Source: Papilionanthe hookeriana x Papilionanthe teres
Taxonomy: Eukaryota; Streptophyta; Magnoliopsida; Asparagales; Orchidaceae
Length of the DNA stretch: 64,000 nucleotides
Assembly: GCA_022702705.1 (NCBI GenBank)
Contig: CM040424.1
Coordinates: forward strand, 144,403,165-144,467,164
Reading direction: 5' to 3'
Shown here in pieces: positions 43,290 through 54,673 of the stretch. Below the pieces are notes generated by a model. That model was not told where the DNA came from. It saw nothing but the letters and a program-made list of their open reading frames with translations, and made no database searches. Every line of letters begins with the position of its first letter. Within the stretch, counting starts at the first letter, position 1. Made by a program: the position numbers and the translations under genes.

Positions 43290-44585
43290 ATGAAAGTGGA
43301 TGGCCCAAGCCACCACTCCAACAGCTTGAAAAGGAAAACAAGCACTGAAGAAGACAAGAGAATCAAGTCTGTAGTCGCTACAACAGAGGGCAGGCTTGTC
43401 AGCGCTGCGCCCACAGAAACTCAGGAAATACGAAGAGCTACTCTCACAACAACTCAACGAAGAAATAAAAATCGCCGTATACGCAAAATGTTAACTAAAT
43501 TAGCAGCGGACCAGCACGACGAGGCAGTTGCTACTGCCAGTACGTATACTTCAAGGACGCCAGTTCACCAGGTACCTGAAGGAAGGAGGCCAGCTCCCAG
43601 GATGACAGAAGAGATCAGGGAAATCTCAGAAAGATCAGAAGAAGGAAGGCTACAACGCCACCAAATAAAGCAACCAGTAATGCATAACCTTGTTGCAGAA
43701 GCAACCCCAGAGGATGTCCCGACGGACACCATCCCCGAGGAGCCGAGGTATGCAGGAGAACACGAAGGGATTGAGCAGTATATCCCACAATACGTCACCA
43801 GGCCTCGCCATTTGCAGATTATTCCAGAATACGAGCTAGAAATAATGCAGAATGTCGAGAAGAAAACTTTTGAATACTTCGAGAGAATCAGAGGCAGGAG
43901 GATCAATATACTAGAAGGCCTCGAGCTACATACAGACGTGTTCTCAGAATACGAACAACAACAAATCGTGGACTGCATCCGGGATTTGAAAAGAATGGGC
44001 CGAGCGGGCCGCCTAAGAGAAAACACTTACTCGGAACCCCGGAGATGGATGCCAGGGAAAGGTAGAATTACAATACAATGTGGATGTTGCTACAACTTCG
44101 TAGAAGACAGGAAGGGAAACCCACCAGGGATACTCCGTCATGGCCAGGTGGATCCAATGCCATTAGAAAACAAAAGGATGGTAAAGAGAATGATAACATT
44201 GAGGGTACTGCCGGCAGATTGCATACCCAACAGTTGCATCATTATCATTTACAAGAGGGGTGACTGCATACCCCCGCACATAGATCACCACGACTTTATT
44301 AGACCTTTTTACACAGTTTCTTTTCTGAACGAGTGTAATATCATGTTCGGATCTGACCTCCGGATAGCAGGCCCAGGTGAGTTCCGAGGGCCAGTAAAGA
44401 TACCATTACCGGTAGGTTCCGTCATGATACTGAAGGGCAATGGAGCAGATGTCGCTAAACATTGCATACCTGGAGTACCCATGAAGCGGATCTCAGTTAC
44501 TTTCAGACGAATGGATGACAGGAAAGCACCTTACCACTTCCGACCAGACCGGGAGCTAGAGAGCCTCCGGCCTTACGAGCTGTGA
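43290..44585 (+). CDS. AlkB-like 2-oxoglutarate/Fe(II) dioxygenase (ALKBH9/10-like RNA demethylase) carried by element D
   Basis: 431 codons, the longest open frame in the window. Residues 1-170 are low-complexity and basic (LTTTQRRNKNRRIRKML at 52-68). Residues 205-410 form the dioxygenase: NILEGLELHTDVFSEYEQQQ, WMPGKGRITIQCGCCYNF, PPGILRHGQVDPMP, DCIPPHIDHHDFIRPFYTVS and GNGADVAKHCIPGVPMKRIS. Iron ligands are H330, D332 and H391; R400 and R406 (R-x5-R) should bind 2-oxoglutarate and substrate. The pattern matches the plant ALKBH9/ALKBH10 group, homologous to animal ALKBH5, which oxidatively removes N6-methyl from adenosine in RNA. Activity is inferred from family only. It lies 474 bp after integrase on the same strand, where other elements carry env-like ORFs. 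The true start is probably 43111. Copies at 63364 and 20898-22264 show that it belongs to the element family. Confidence 0.92.
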   Translation: MKVDGPSHHSNSLKRKTSTEEDKRIKSVVATTEGRLVSAAPTETQEIRRATLTTTQRRNKNRRIRKMLTKLAADQHDEAVATASTYTSRTPVHQVPEGRRPAPRMTEEIREISERSEEGRLQRHQIKQPVMHNLVAEATPEDVPTDTIPEEPRYAGEHEGIEQYIPQYVTRPRHLQIIPEYELEIMQNVEKKTFEYFERIRGRRINILEGLELHTDVFSEYEQQQIVDCIRDLKRMGRAGRLRENTYSEPRRWMPGKGRITIQCGCCYNFVEDRKGNPPGILRHGQVDPMPLENKRMVKRMITLRVLPADCIPNSCIIIIYKRGDCIPPHIDHHDFIRPFYTVSFLNECNIMFGSDLRIAGPGEFRGPVKIPLPVGSVMILKGNGADVAKHCIPGVPMKRISVTFRRMDDRKAPYHFRPDRELESLRPYEL

Positions 44586-45039
44586 GTTACATGGAAAATA
44601 TCACACCTCCAACGTACATCCATACGGCATCCTTGCCAAGGATGGCTTGGAAGGTGATGTTATTGACCATGTACCTCACTATTCAGACATGGATTTCTGA
44701 CAGATACTTTTTTTTGGATGGATCGACAAAGATCATACATAGTCCGTTTTGAGTCTACATGGATTGTATGAGATTTATTCCAGATCGAGTTGTATGATGT
44801 ATCTTCAGCAGGATTGGAATGAAAGTGACCATGTCACATTTTTGGCCTTCACCTCTTTTGTGCAAATTGACTGGGAAATCCCATTAAAGTTAAATGAACT
44901 TCGAACAAAGAATAGAAAAGAAACAAAAGGAATAAAAGAAAACTTTCCTTAAAAATCTAAATAAAAAAATGATGAACTTCAAGTTCACGACAAAATAAAT
45001 TTAAATCGTTAAAAAACAAACAAAATGAACACAAATTTT
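44586..45039 (+). other. Start of the 3' UTR, element D first unit
   Basis: Noncoding, becoming A-rich after 44900. The open frame at 44749-44952 has no recognisable content and no second copy in the window, so it is not called. Confidence 0.5.
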
Positions 45040-45185
45040 TAAATCAAATTTCAAATTCAATCTTTCCAAATCTCAAATCAAATCTCAATCAAATTTCAAA
45101 TTCAATCTTTCCAAATTTCAAATCAAATCTCAATCAAATTTCAAATTCAATCTTTCCAGATTTCAAATCAAACCTACATCAAAAA
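45040..45185 (+). repeat. 45-bp tandem repeat, about three copies
   Basis: CAAATTTCAAATTCAATC followed by TTTCCAAA-type words repeats at about 45053, 45098 and 45143. It directly precedes the larger 84-bp array. Confidence 0.75.
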
Positions 45186-45189
45186 TCAA

Positions 45190-46320
45190 ATTTTTGGGGT
45201 TGAGGATTTTACATCCGAAACTGCATTGCTTTAGGATTCCTTCCCTATCGCAATGAAATACATCAAATTCAAACTTTTTGGAGTTGAGGATTTTACATCC
45301 GAAACTGCATTGCTTTAGGATTCTTTCCCTATCGCAATGAAATACATCAAATTCAAACTTTTGGGGTTGAGGATTTTACATCCGAGACCGCATCGTTTTA
45401 GGATTCTTTCCCTATCGCAATGAAATACATCAAATTCAAAATTTTTGGAGTTGAGGATTTTACATCCGAAACTGCATTGCTTTAGGATTCTTTCCCTATC
45501 ACAATGAAATACATCAAATCCAAATTCTTGGGGTTGAGGATTTTACATCCGAGACTGCATTGCTTTAGGATTCTTTCCCTATCGCAATGAAATACATAAA
45601 ATTTAAATTCTTGGGGTTGAGGATTTTACATCCGAGACTGCATTGCTTCAGGATTCTTTCCCTATCACAATGAAATACATCAAATTCAAATTCTTGGGGT
45701 TGAGGATTTTACATCCGAGACTGCATTGCTTTAGGATTCTTTCCCTATTGCAATGAAATACATCAAATCCAAATTCTTGGGGTTGAGGATTTTACATCCG
45801 AGACTGCATTGCTTCAGGATTCTTTCCCTATCGCAGTGAAATACATCAAATTCAAACTTTTGGGGTCGAGGATTTTACATTCGAGACCGCATCGCTTTAG
45901 GATTCTTTCCCTATCGCAATGAAATACATCAAATTCAAATTCTTGGGGTTGAGGATTTTACATCCGAGACTGCATTGCTTTAGGATTCTTTCCCTATCGC
46001 AATGAAATACATCAAATTCAAACTTTTGAGGTCGAGGATTTTACATCCGAGACCGCATTGCTTTAGGATTCTTTCCCTATCGCAATTAAATACATCAAAT
46101 TCAAACTTTTGGGGTTGAGGATTTTACATCCGAGACTGCATTGCTTTAGGATCCTTTCCCTATCGCAATGAAATACATCAAATTCAAACTTTTGGGGTTG
46201 AGGATTTAACATCCGAGGCTGCATTGCTTTAGGATTCTTTCCCTATTGCAATGAAATAACATCAAAATGAAACTCTTGTGGTTAAGGATTTTACATCCAA
46301 TACCGCATTGCTCTGAGATC
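45190..46320 (+). repeat. 84-bp tandem repeat array in the 3' UTR of element D, about 13-14 copies
   Basis: Each unit contains GGATTTTACATCCGAGAC, TGCATTGCTTTAGGATTC, TTTCCCTATCGCAATGAAAT and ACATCAAATTCAAA. Starts of the first block recur every 82-85 bp (45203, 45287, 45370 and so on). The last units, after about 46200, are more diverged. Arrays in this position are a known hypervariable feature of Tat/Ogre elements and can seed satellite DNA. No ORF crosses it. Confidence 0.92.
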
Positions 46321-46734
46321 TCTCCTCATTGTAATGATTCAATCCAATCAATTCAATTTTCTTTTGAGGTTGAAGATGTTACATCTAAAACCACAAAATT
46401 CCAATTTTCATTTCAAGTTCAAATACCTTCAAATTAATCTTAACAAAACTTCAATCTAAATTGAAACTCCAAATTGAAATCTAAGCTCACACATCAAAAC
46501 TTAAACTAAAACAAAATAAAATCTAAACTGAAATTCCCCAGATCTTGAGATCTGGAGCTCACCTCCTTTTCCTTTCCCCAGCGAGAGTTCAGGAATCTCC
46601 AATCTCAGAGATATACTTGACACTCCCCAGCGGAAACTCTTCTACTTTGTCCCAAGTTTGTCACTTGGACTTTTGTGTTGGTTTTGTTGATCGCCTCGGT
46701 CAACACCAATACGCGCGGTGTGCTCTGTCAGCTC

Positions 46735-46757
46735 ACCACACCTATTGGGGGTCCATT
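46735..46757 (+). other. Polypurine-tract region before LTR2
   Basis: CACACCTATTGGGGGTCCATT lies directly before TGTTGACC. Element C has CACACATATTGGCGGACCATT at the same place (minus strand, 18014-17994), so the stretch is conserved in the family. The G-run is short for a polypurine tract. Confidence 0.6.
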
Positions 46758-49700
46758 TGTTGACCTCATTTCTGATGAGGTCTTCTCCTCTTCTTTCTAG
46801 TACTTAGGATCTAGCCTTAGGCTTTTCCTTTGACTATCTTAGAGGATTAGAATTGGGACCCACCAGCTAGAAATTCAAACCACTTCTTAGCTCCCTGCAA
46901 ACTCCATAAACTTGATTGTAGACCCCTAATCACCTAGAGGGTTGAAATCAAATGTGGAAGTTTAAAGGATGAGTTCCTATAAGACTCTTTGGCCTTAGGA
47001 CTGCCCTGGGTGGCCTGGTCTGGTGAGGGCTGACTTACACACACACTACACTTATACACTACACTTTTACACACCTCCTAAAAACACACCCATACTCAAC
47101 TTGACCTCCTGACTCATGTAGGTGATTCACATGGATTGTCCTTAACCCCTAAGCCCTTGGCTAAGAGGGTTAGGAACAACATAGTGAATATCTCAAATGA
47201 GTCCCTTCATGGCTCATGTGGGCTTGATATGGCTTCATGGCTCAACCAAAATGATTTCATTCCACTTACATTCACCTAATCTTCAATTTTCCAAATTTTC
47301 AATTTTTGACCCCCGGGACCCCGGACCCGCCTAGCCTACCCAAAACCCTTAAAATCACCCAAATTTTTCAAAAAAATCCCAAATCACCCAAAATTCCTCA
47401 AAACCATTCCCAAATATTTCCATATTACTCAAATTGATCACTCATAGCCAAAAATACCAAAAATTCCAAAAATACCTCCCAATACCCTCCAAATACCCAA
47501 AATACCCCTCTTGACCCAAAAATCCAAAAATTCAGAAAATTCCCAGAAAATTCTAGAAAAACCCAAATATTCCCAATTTCATTTCTTTCAACTACACCAT
47601 GGGCCAATTTTGTCAATTTACCCCACTTTTGTCAAAACCCCCAATTTGACCCATTTTAACACTAAGTGGACCCAATGTCAAGCCAAACCTACCCAATTGA
47701 CCCAAATTCTGGTCCAATTCAATTCTAAACTTCAATTCAACATTCCCAACACCAATCTAGACTAAATACAAGTCCAATTTGATTGACATTTGAATCCAAT
47801 TTCACTTTTGGCCTTAAAGCCCAATTTGGACCCATGACCCAAACCTAATCCAAACTAACCCAATTTAACTCCAATTAACCCCAAATCTTTTCTAAACCTT
47901 CCTTAGCATCCCCACAAACAAAACACTAACATGATTTGCCCAAAATTTGGACCCAAACCCCACTCAAGTTCAACCCAAAGCTAAAAGGCCTAATTTTGAC
48001 CTAAACCCAAACCTAACCCAAATAAGCCCAAACCCCAAAATCAAAACCCAACCAAAGCCAAAACCTCTTTGAAACACTCCCATAAACATTTCCAAACATT
48101 TATTTTACATCAATTTCAACCCTAGCCCAACATTGGCCCAAGTTAGCCCAATTTGACCTACATTGGCCCATTCACCAAAGAGGTCCAAATCCAACCCAAA
48201 CCTAGCCCAAACACTTCAAGTTTATTCCAAATCATTCATGAAACATTCCTAAACTAAATTCAACACTCATTGGATCCAATCCTTTGCGAAATTTCCAACC
48301 ACCAATTTGTTTTCAAACCTAAAGGCCCACTTTCCTAAACCATTCTAAAAGCCCATTTCCACAAAATATAAAAGCCCAAAATTGGCCCTAAAGCCCACAT
48401 GGCAATTTCTTTTCATCATACCTTTAATTGATATCACCCTAAGTTTCAAAATCATCATTAAACCATTCCAAATCAAGCTTCATCCAAATTTCCACCAAAA
48501 ATGCCAAGATTCCTAAAATCTACTTCCATAAAATTGACTAAGCTTTGCCCCAAGCCAAATGGAGCCATGAAGCCCCATGCAAGCCATGAACAAGCCACAT
48601 GAAGCCATGGAAGGTTTGACATGTGATCAAGCCATTAATGCCAAAAAGGGGAACCCCTTTCCTAACCCTCCCTTAAGCAATTTTAACCCTTTTTATGCAA
48701 CACCTAAACCCAAGATTTACTTAAACCAAGTTGATAGGGACTTCACCACTCCATCTCAGCTAGCCTATCTGATTCCCTACAGCACCCAAAGCCCCTTGGA
48801 GGGTGCACCATGCCCAAAACAATGGGTTGACCCAAACTAAGCCAAAATGATCCCTCACCCCTTCTACTTTGATTCAACACCTTTACACATGGCCAACTTC
48901 AATTGATTTCACCATTGCCATGACCTGACCTCCCTGAGCCTGAAGGTGACCTGACCCTGGCCGGCCAGCCACCATAGCCGCCGGAAACCACCAGGCCGAG
49001 AGCTCACATGTGAGCCCAAACTTGGAATTCTCACTTGCTGAGCTGCCCCATCCCCAGTGGCCATTGTAGCTGTTCTTCTCTTGCCAAGAGCAGCTCGATC
49101 CCAAGCCCTAACTCCCCCGGGAGGCCCTCCACCCTCTTCTATTTAAACACCACCCCCTCTCGGCCATGAGAGGTGCCGAACCGGATCTTACCGAAACCCC
49201 GCCAAAATTGTTCCGAACACTCTCCATACTTAGAGCAGTTGATCCCCGAGTGGCAATTTGCCCTATTCCCCACCACCGCAGCCCAATTTCTCGACCAAAA
49301 TTCCACCCAAAACCAGGACACTTCTCTACAGTGGATCAATCCTCAAATTGATTGGTCCTACACCTTCACCAGACCAAGGGAAAGAGTCCACCAGCAAAAG
49401 CCCCCTCTCCAGGCCACCCACCTGTTCCAGACTCCAAGCTTTGTGATCGGGCTTGGTCAAAATCATACCTAGGTAATTCACCAGACTAGGAGACTTCATC
49501 TGGAGCTTGCTGGGATCCAATCGAAGGTGACACAACCCTCAGATTGAAGCCACACTTCTCTGAGCAAAGGTATGAGCTAATTCTTCATCCCGAGCTTCTG
49601 GAGATTCTCCATTTTAAATGCTTTAATTTTAATGCGTGATCACCGTATAGATGTATTCGTCTCTTCAAGACGAATCCATAGAGCACAAGAACACCAAAAT

Positions 49701-52700
49701 CCGTTGAGAAATGAGTGGGTTCTTAGGGTTTTAGTGTGGACGGCTTTCGGGTGAGGATGCTTGGGGACGATGAACGGATGCCGTTCATTCCATGCACGTA
49801 CGGATGGACGGCTCAGATCGGGTCGGATCAGCAGATGATACGCGGAAGGCGGGACCCGGGCTGCTGACTCAAATGGTGGCGTAGAATGGTAGCGCGACAC
49901 GCGGCGTTTCGGAGCTGCCGAGGTTGACGCGGCGCCGCGTGGATAAGTAGGAAATTAGGGTATTTTCTGATTTATTTAATTCCCTAAACTTCAAAAAATG
50001 CATAACTTTGTGTAGGAAAATCAGAAAAATAAAATAATTGCTCAGTGAACAGAGGAGAATAATGTGGAAAAGAAATCATTTAATTTCATCAAGTATTTTA
50101 TTTTTATTGATTTATTTACCCTCTGCATTGTTTTAATTCTCCATGCATATAGGGAATTCACCATGGCATGAGACCATAGGGCTTTTGAAGCCTTTGAATT
50201 TGGGAACATTCACTGAATTTTCCAAAGTCAGGGGCCATCCCTATGAGAAGTTATTGATTTTTCAAATTTATGTTGCTGTTTTGAGTATTTTAAATCCAAT
50301 AATTAGCATGTTGTGAAATAAATTCTAGAAAAATTTGGTGATGTTTCTTATGACCGCAGGACCCTAGGAAAAATAGGTTTTGAATTAATTCACTTGAAAT
50401 AACCCTAATCGGCCTAAACACCCAAAATAGGTCCCTAATTAATTAGAGCTAATCATATATCAAATTGGCTTCGAAATCAATTCTCCACTCGACCTTTAGG
50501 ATCAGAGGAACCCACCATAAAAATTTGAAGTCAATTGGACTTGGTTAGCCTCTACTAAATGGGTTGATTAAGCCATTTAGCCAATTTAAACTTTAAAAAT
50601 TCATAACTTTCAAAATACTTTTAAAAAATTCACTAAATTGGTTTTGGAGCCTCTCCGATATCGGGGAATTTAAGAAAATTAAAATTTCAATTTTATAAAA
50701 AAGTTCATTTTTATATTATTTTAATATTTTAATAAATAAAAAATAATAAAAATCACAAAAATAATAAAATTCACTAAAATGTCACATTTTGAATATTAAT
50801 CACTTAGGAACAAACCCCATATTTTTATTAGGTCTATTTGATGAGATATTAAATTTTAAAGCCCTAAGGTAATTTTAAAATTAAAAAAAATGTATTTTTT
50901 AGCATTTCCACAAAAATAATTCTAATAAATCAAAGAAAAATCAGAAAATTATAAAAATTGATTCTCTGATTTTTTTTATATCAGAGAGATTTTTAAAAAA
51001 TATAAAATTCATTTTTCAACCCTTATTTTATTTTTAAATTAATTAATACTCCAAAATTTAAAATAATTATAATAAAAATAATGTAATTCAAAAAATCACC
51101 AAAATTGGTCCAAATGGTCCTCTGGTCATTAGGAATGTCTCATAATTTTTTTAAGGACAGAAACTTTCCCTTTGTCATATTATTAAATTTTCCTTGGAAA
51201 TCCCTATTTTCCACCAAAAATAATTACATAAATAAATTAAATTCAGAAAAATCACATTTTCTCCGCTCATGTCTTTATTGGCATATGAGTGAAGTCACAT
51301 AAAAAATTCAAGTTCATTTAAGCTCAATTTAGTGAGTTATGAAATTATTAAGCTTGAAGGGCAAAATGGTAATTAAAAAAATTTAACCCTTAATTAAAAT
51401 TTTAGGTTTAATAAAATTAACAAGTAAAATATTTGATCTTAATCTGATTTGGATGATTGAAACTTAAATAATTAAAGGGTAGCAACCTACTAAAAAATTT
51501 AAAATAATTGAAATAAACCTTAATTAAATAATTGATTAAATTTGGAAGAATAATAAAATTGGAATTATTAAATAGGGATATTATTAGGAAGAGACTTGTT
51601 CTTTAATTTAAAAATCCCTAAATTAATCATCTCAATAATATTTAATTCTTAATTAAAATGATTTAAGATATTAAAGGACTTAATTATTAAATTAAAAGAA
51701 AAGAAAAAAGTTAAAATTATTAAACTCTTTTTTTTTAATTTTCAATTAAATTAAAATTAAAAATAAAATAAAATTAAAGATTAAATTAAATTAAATCAAA
51801 CAAATTAAGTAAATAAAATTAAATTAAATAAATTAATTAAATTAAAATAAATAAAATAAATTAAATTAAGTTAAATAAATAAATTAAATTAAGTTAAATT
51901 AAACTAAATTAAATTAAAAAATATTAAATTAAATTAAATTAAATTAAATTAAAACATATTAAATTAAATTAAATTAAATTAAAATTAAATCAAATTAAAT
52001 TAAATTGAAGGAAATTAAATCAAATTAAACTAAATTAATTTAACATCAAGTCAAACTAAATTAAATTAAATCAAAATTAAATTAAAATTAAAACTAAACC
52101 AAATTAAATTAAATTAAAGTTAAATTAAATTGAATTAAATAATATCACCTAAGACATAAAGAAATTAAATATAAAACAACTTGAACACTATTCCAAATTT
52201 AAATCCGATAACTGAAGTTAAACTATATCACAAACCATTTGAACACCAATTTGCCATCAAAAACTTTGATTATCATAACTCCTAAACGAAACATTAAATG
52301 AAATGTTACTTCACTTATAGGACATTCAAATGTCCTAGTTCACTGAGCAAGATAACAAAACTTGAATTCCCGGACGATTAATTCATTTGTATGATTAAAT
52401 TCATTTGGACTTAAAACAATCCTATCAATATTGAAAAGATGTTTAAGATTCTTCTTAAGCACTTCCTCAGTATGATAGTATACTCATAAGAACAATTGAA
52501 TTTAATTATTCTTTGATGAAGAAAATCGTCCTCAAACCAAAACACAAGAACCTAGACGTCATAGGAAATGACTAGCTATAGGATTAGGAATTTGGTAGAA
52601 AACCATAACCCTTCCCTTAGCTTTACCTAGGAACTTGCTTGAATATTCTAATTGTGTTTTAAGTGTAGCTTGGGATGACGGGAAGACCCTCCAGGTAAGC

Positions 52701-54236
52701 TTTTATTTTATTGCAATTTACCTTATTGCAATTTATTTAATCGCATCACACTTACTTTTCTTGCATGATAAACAACTGTTGCATGAAAACCCACACCTCT
52801 AGGGTAGCCCCTAAAACTGAAACCAAAACTAAATTAAAAGTCATTGCAAGATAAAATTCACCGCCACAACATTTCAAAATATAAAACAACTCAAAATTTA
52901 ATCACAATAGTAACACAAAACTACAATTACAACTAAATTAAAACGTCCTCGTTGGATGATCGGGAATACCTCGGATGATGTAACCTACGTGTTGCTAACG
53001 GGATTTCCCACGGTCCGAATGAAAGTGTGGAACTCATTCAGTTGAGTTTAGCAAATTCATCTGGACTAAGTGAATCCGATAAAAATAACGATGCCGGAAG
53101 GATGGAACCGTGGGATCTTAACCGGTGTCGTTATAATCAACTTTAAGATTTGTTTTAATTAAAAATACAAAAAAAAAACACTTGGAAATTAAGATTCTCT
53201 CTAAACCAAAACACTTTTCTCATCTCCTGATTTATGACTTCTAAAACTAAACCTCTGCAACAACAAGGAGCTCGGAGCATGGTGGGCAGCCCGACCATCG
53301 TCATCAACAAAACTTGAATCTACATCAGCAAAACATTCCTAGAATTAAACAACAAAGCCATAGGACTTCGAGGTAGTTTTCCTAGTGCAACATAAATCCT
53401 TAACCTTTTGTTAGGCATTTGCATTGCAAATTAAGCCCTAACCGGACTTAGGATTCCGAGGTAGTCGTTCGGTACGACATAAACCCTCATAACTTCTGAG
53501 CTATTTGTATGATTCTATCATATAAATATAAGTCCTAATTAATTAAAATTGGCAAGATCGAAATACTAAATAAACATTAGGACTTTCCTAAATTCAAGCC
53601 AAACAATAGGATAGTCGGGAAATTACCGAAGTTCGCTTCGAATCTGTGATTTCTCCTACTTTTCTTCCTTTGAATTCCCAAAACAAAATGTCCCAAATTT
53701 GATCCATTCCCTATTGAAATTCCAAAATTCAATCCTTTGAAAACCTTAAACTTTGAAATTATTGAGAGCGAATTATCGATTATTATCGAGAGTTTTCTTA
53801 GGTGATTCCCGTCACTTAAGATGTAATTAACTATAGGGGCTTGCCCTTATAGGGAATTTTAAAGAACCCGAGTAATATAAACCTCGTTTAATGTTTTTAT
53901 ATTAAGCAGGGGAACTTGTCGGCTTATAAAATTGGTTCGCAGACCAAACGGATGTCACAAATCTTCTAGTTTATTTAATCGAGCCCCATCATCAAGCAGT
54001 ATGTCTACCCTTAAGATAGATACACGGTTTGTGGTGCGGTGCTCGCTTATATAAACTATTCGGGATGTGAGATCAGTTTGATTTCATATCTTAAAATTTT
54101 TAAATTTACAATTATTTTCCAAAAATCAAATGCTACTTTTCAAATTATATATATTTAAACTAAATTCGCCGCACAATTTCTTTTTGGCGACCCCTTTTCA
54201 AAAATAAAACACACAACCAAAAAAATAGTGTCGACA
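46758..54236 (+). repeat. LTR2 of element D, shared by both units
   Basis: About 7.48 kb, starting TGTTGACC and ending CGACA. It matches LTR1 along its length, with small indels and a longer, rearranged AT array (51760-52145). It has the TATTTAAA box (49140-49147), donor-like CAG/GTAAGC (52692-52700), U5 hairpin (53831-53852) and terminal hairpin (46762-46782). Some LTR1/LTR2 differences fall on CAG or CTG (for example CCCCAGG against CCCCGAG), like those in the interiors. It is both the 3' LTR of unit 1 and the 5' LTR of unit 2. Confidence 0.92.
51760..52145 (+). repeat. AT-rich pentamer array in LTR2
   Basis: (TTAAA)n/(AAATT)n with TCAAA and CTAAA variants. It is the counterpart of 31545-31885 but with a different length and variant order. 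Confidence 0.8.
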
Positions 54237-54241
54237 ATTTC

Positions 54242-54259
54242 TGGCGACTCCGCTGGGGA
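54242..54259 (+). other. Primer binding site of the second unit (tRNA-Arg type)
   Basis: TGGCGACTCCGCTGGGGA, identical to 33974-33991 and six bases from the end of LTR2. Its presence shows that LTR2 also served as a 5' LTR. Confidence 0.88.
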
Positions 54260-54673
54260 AAATTCCTCTCTCCATTATAATCAGATAATTCTGCTTTCAA
54301 AAAATCGGTAGTGCATCCATGTCCTTAATGGATCAAACTACCCTTCTTTCCGTTGGGATACTATGTTCATTTCTACCTTGAACAAGTATAGCCAACATTC
54401 CCTCTGATCTAGGAGCCACTGTTTAGACACCCCTAAACAGAGAGGTTCCGAGATCCTTTTACCTCATTTCCGAGGTGGGGTGGACCCCCAATAGGTGTTT
54501 AGGAGTGATCCTCCGAGTCGAGAAGTCTTGCATAAGACTTTCTTTTCCTTTCCAACTCTGAATCAGATTCATTACCTTCTCTACACCTTTGAACATTCCG
54601 TTCTAAATAAACAAACCCTCTAATGAATGATTCTTTTAACAAATAATTCCTTCTTATAAATATATGAACAAGA

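Larger units (their letters stand above)
26513..54236 (+). mobile_element. Element D, first unit: Tat/Ogre-like retrotransposon (LTR1-interior-LTR2), about 27.7 kb
   Basis: Two direct LTRs of about 7.46 and 7.48 kb flank a 12.8 kb interior. The interior holds, in order, a tRNA-Arg-type primer site, ORF1, gag, protease, RT, RNase H, archaeal-type RNase H, integrase, AlkB-like dioxygenase, tandem repeats and a polypurine tract. Dual RNase H, the tRNA-Arg primer site and large size are marks of the Tat/Ogre group. LTR2 is followed directly by a second primer site and interior, so this unit is the first of a tandem array. Most pol frames are interrupted, often at CAG/CTG sites. Confidence 0.92.

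Noticed and set aside
43290..44585. A host ALKBH gene trapped between elements
   Set aside because: The same ORF sits at the same distance from integrase in the second D unit and in the diverged element C, so it belongs to the element.
44749..44952. 67-codon ORF after the AlkB-like gene
   Set aside because: No recognisable content, no second copy within the window to test it, and it runs into A-rich repeat sequence.
45190..46320. CRISPR-like regular repeats
   Set aside because: Units are contiguous 84-bp tandem copies without unique spacers, in plant retrotransposon DNA.
46545..46763. 72-codon ORF before LTR2
   Set aside because: It crosses the polypurine region and the LTR start, so it is not a plausible gene.
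26513..54236. Simple segmental duplication instead of an LTR pair
   Set aside because: Both copies start TGTTGACC, end in ACA, and are each followed six bases later by an identical tRNA-Arg-type primer site; LTR2 is preceded by a polypurine-like tract also found before LTR C.
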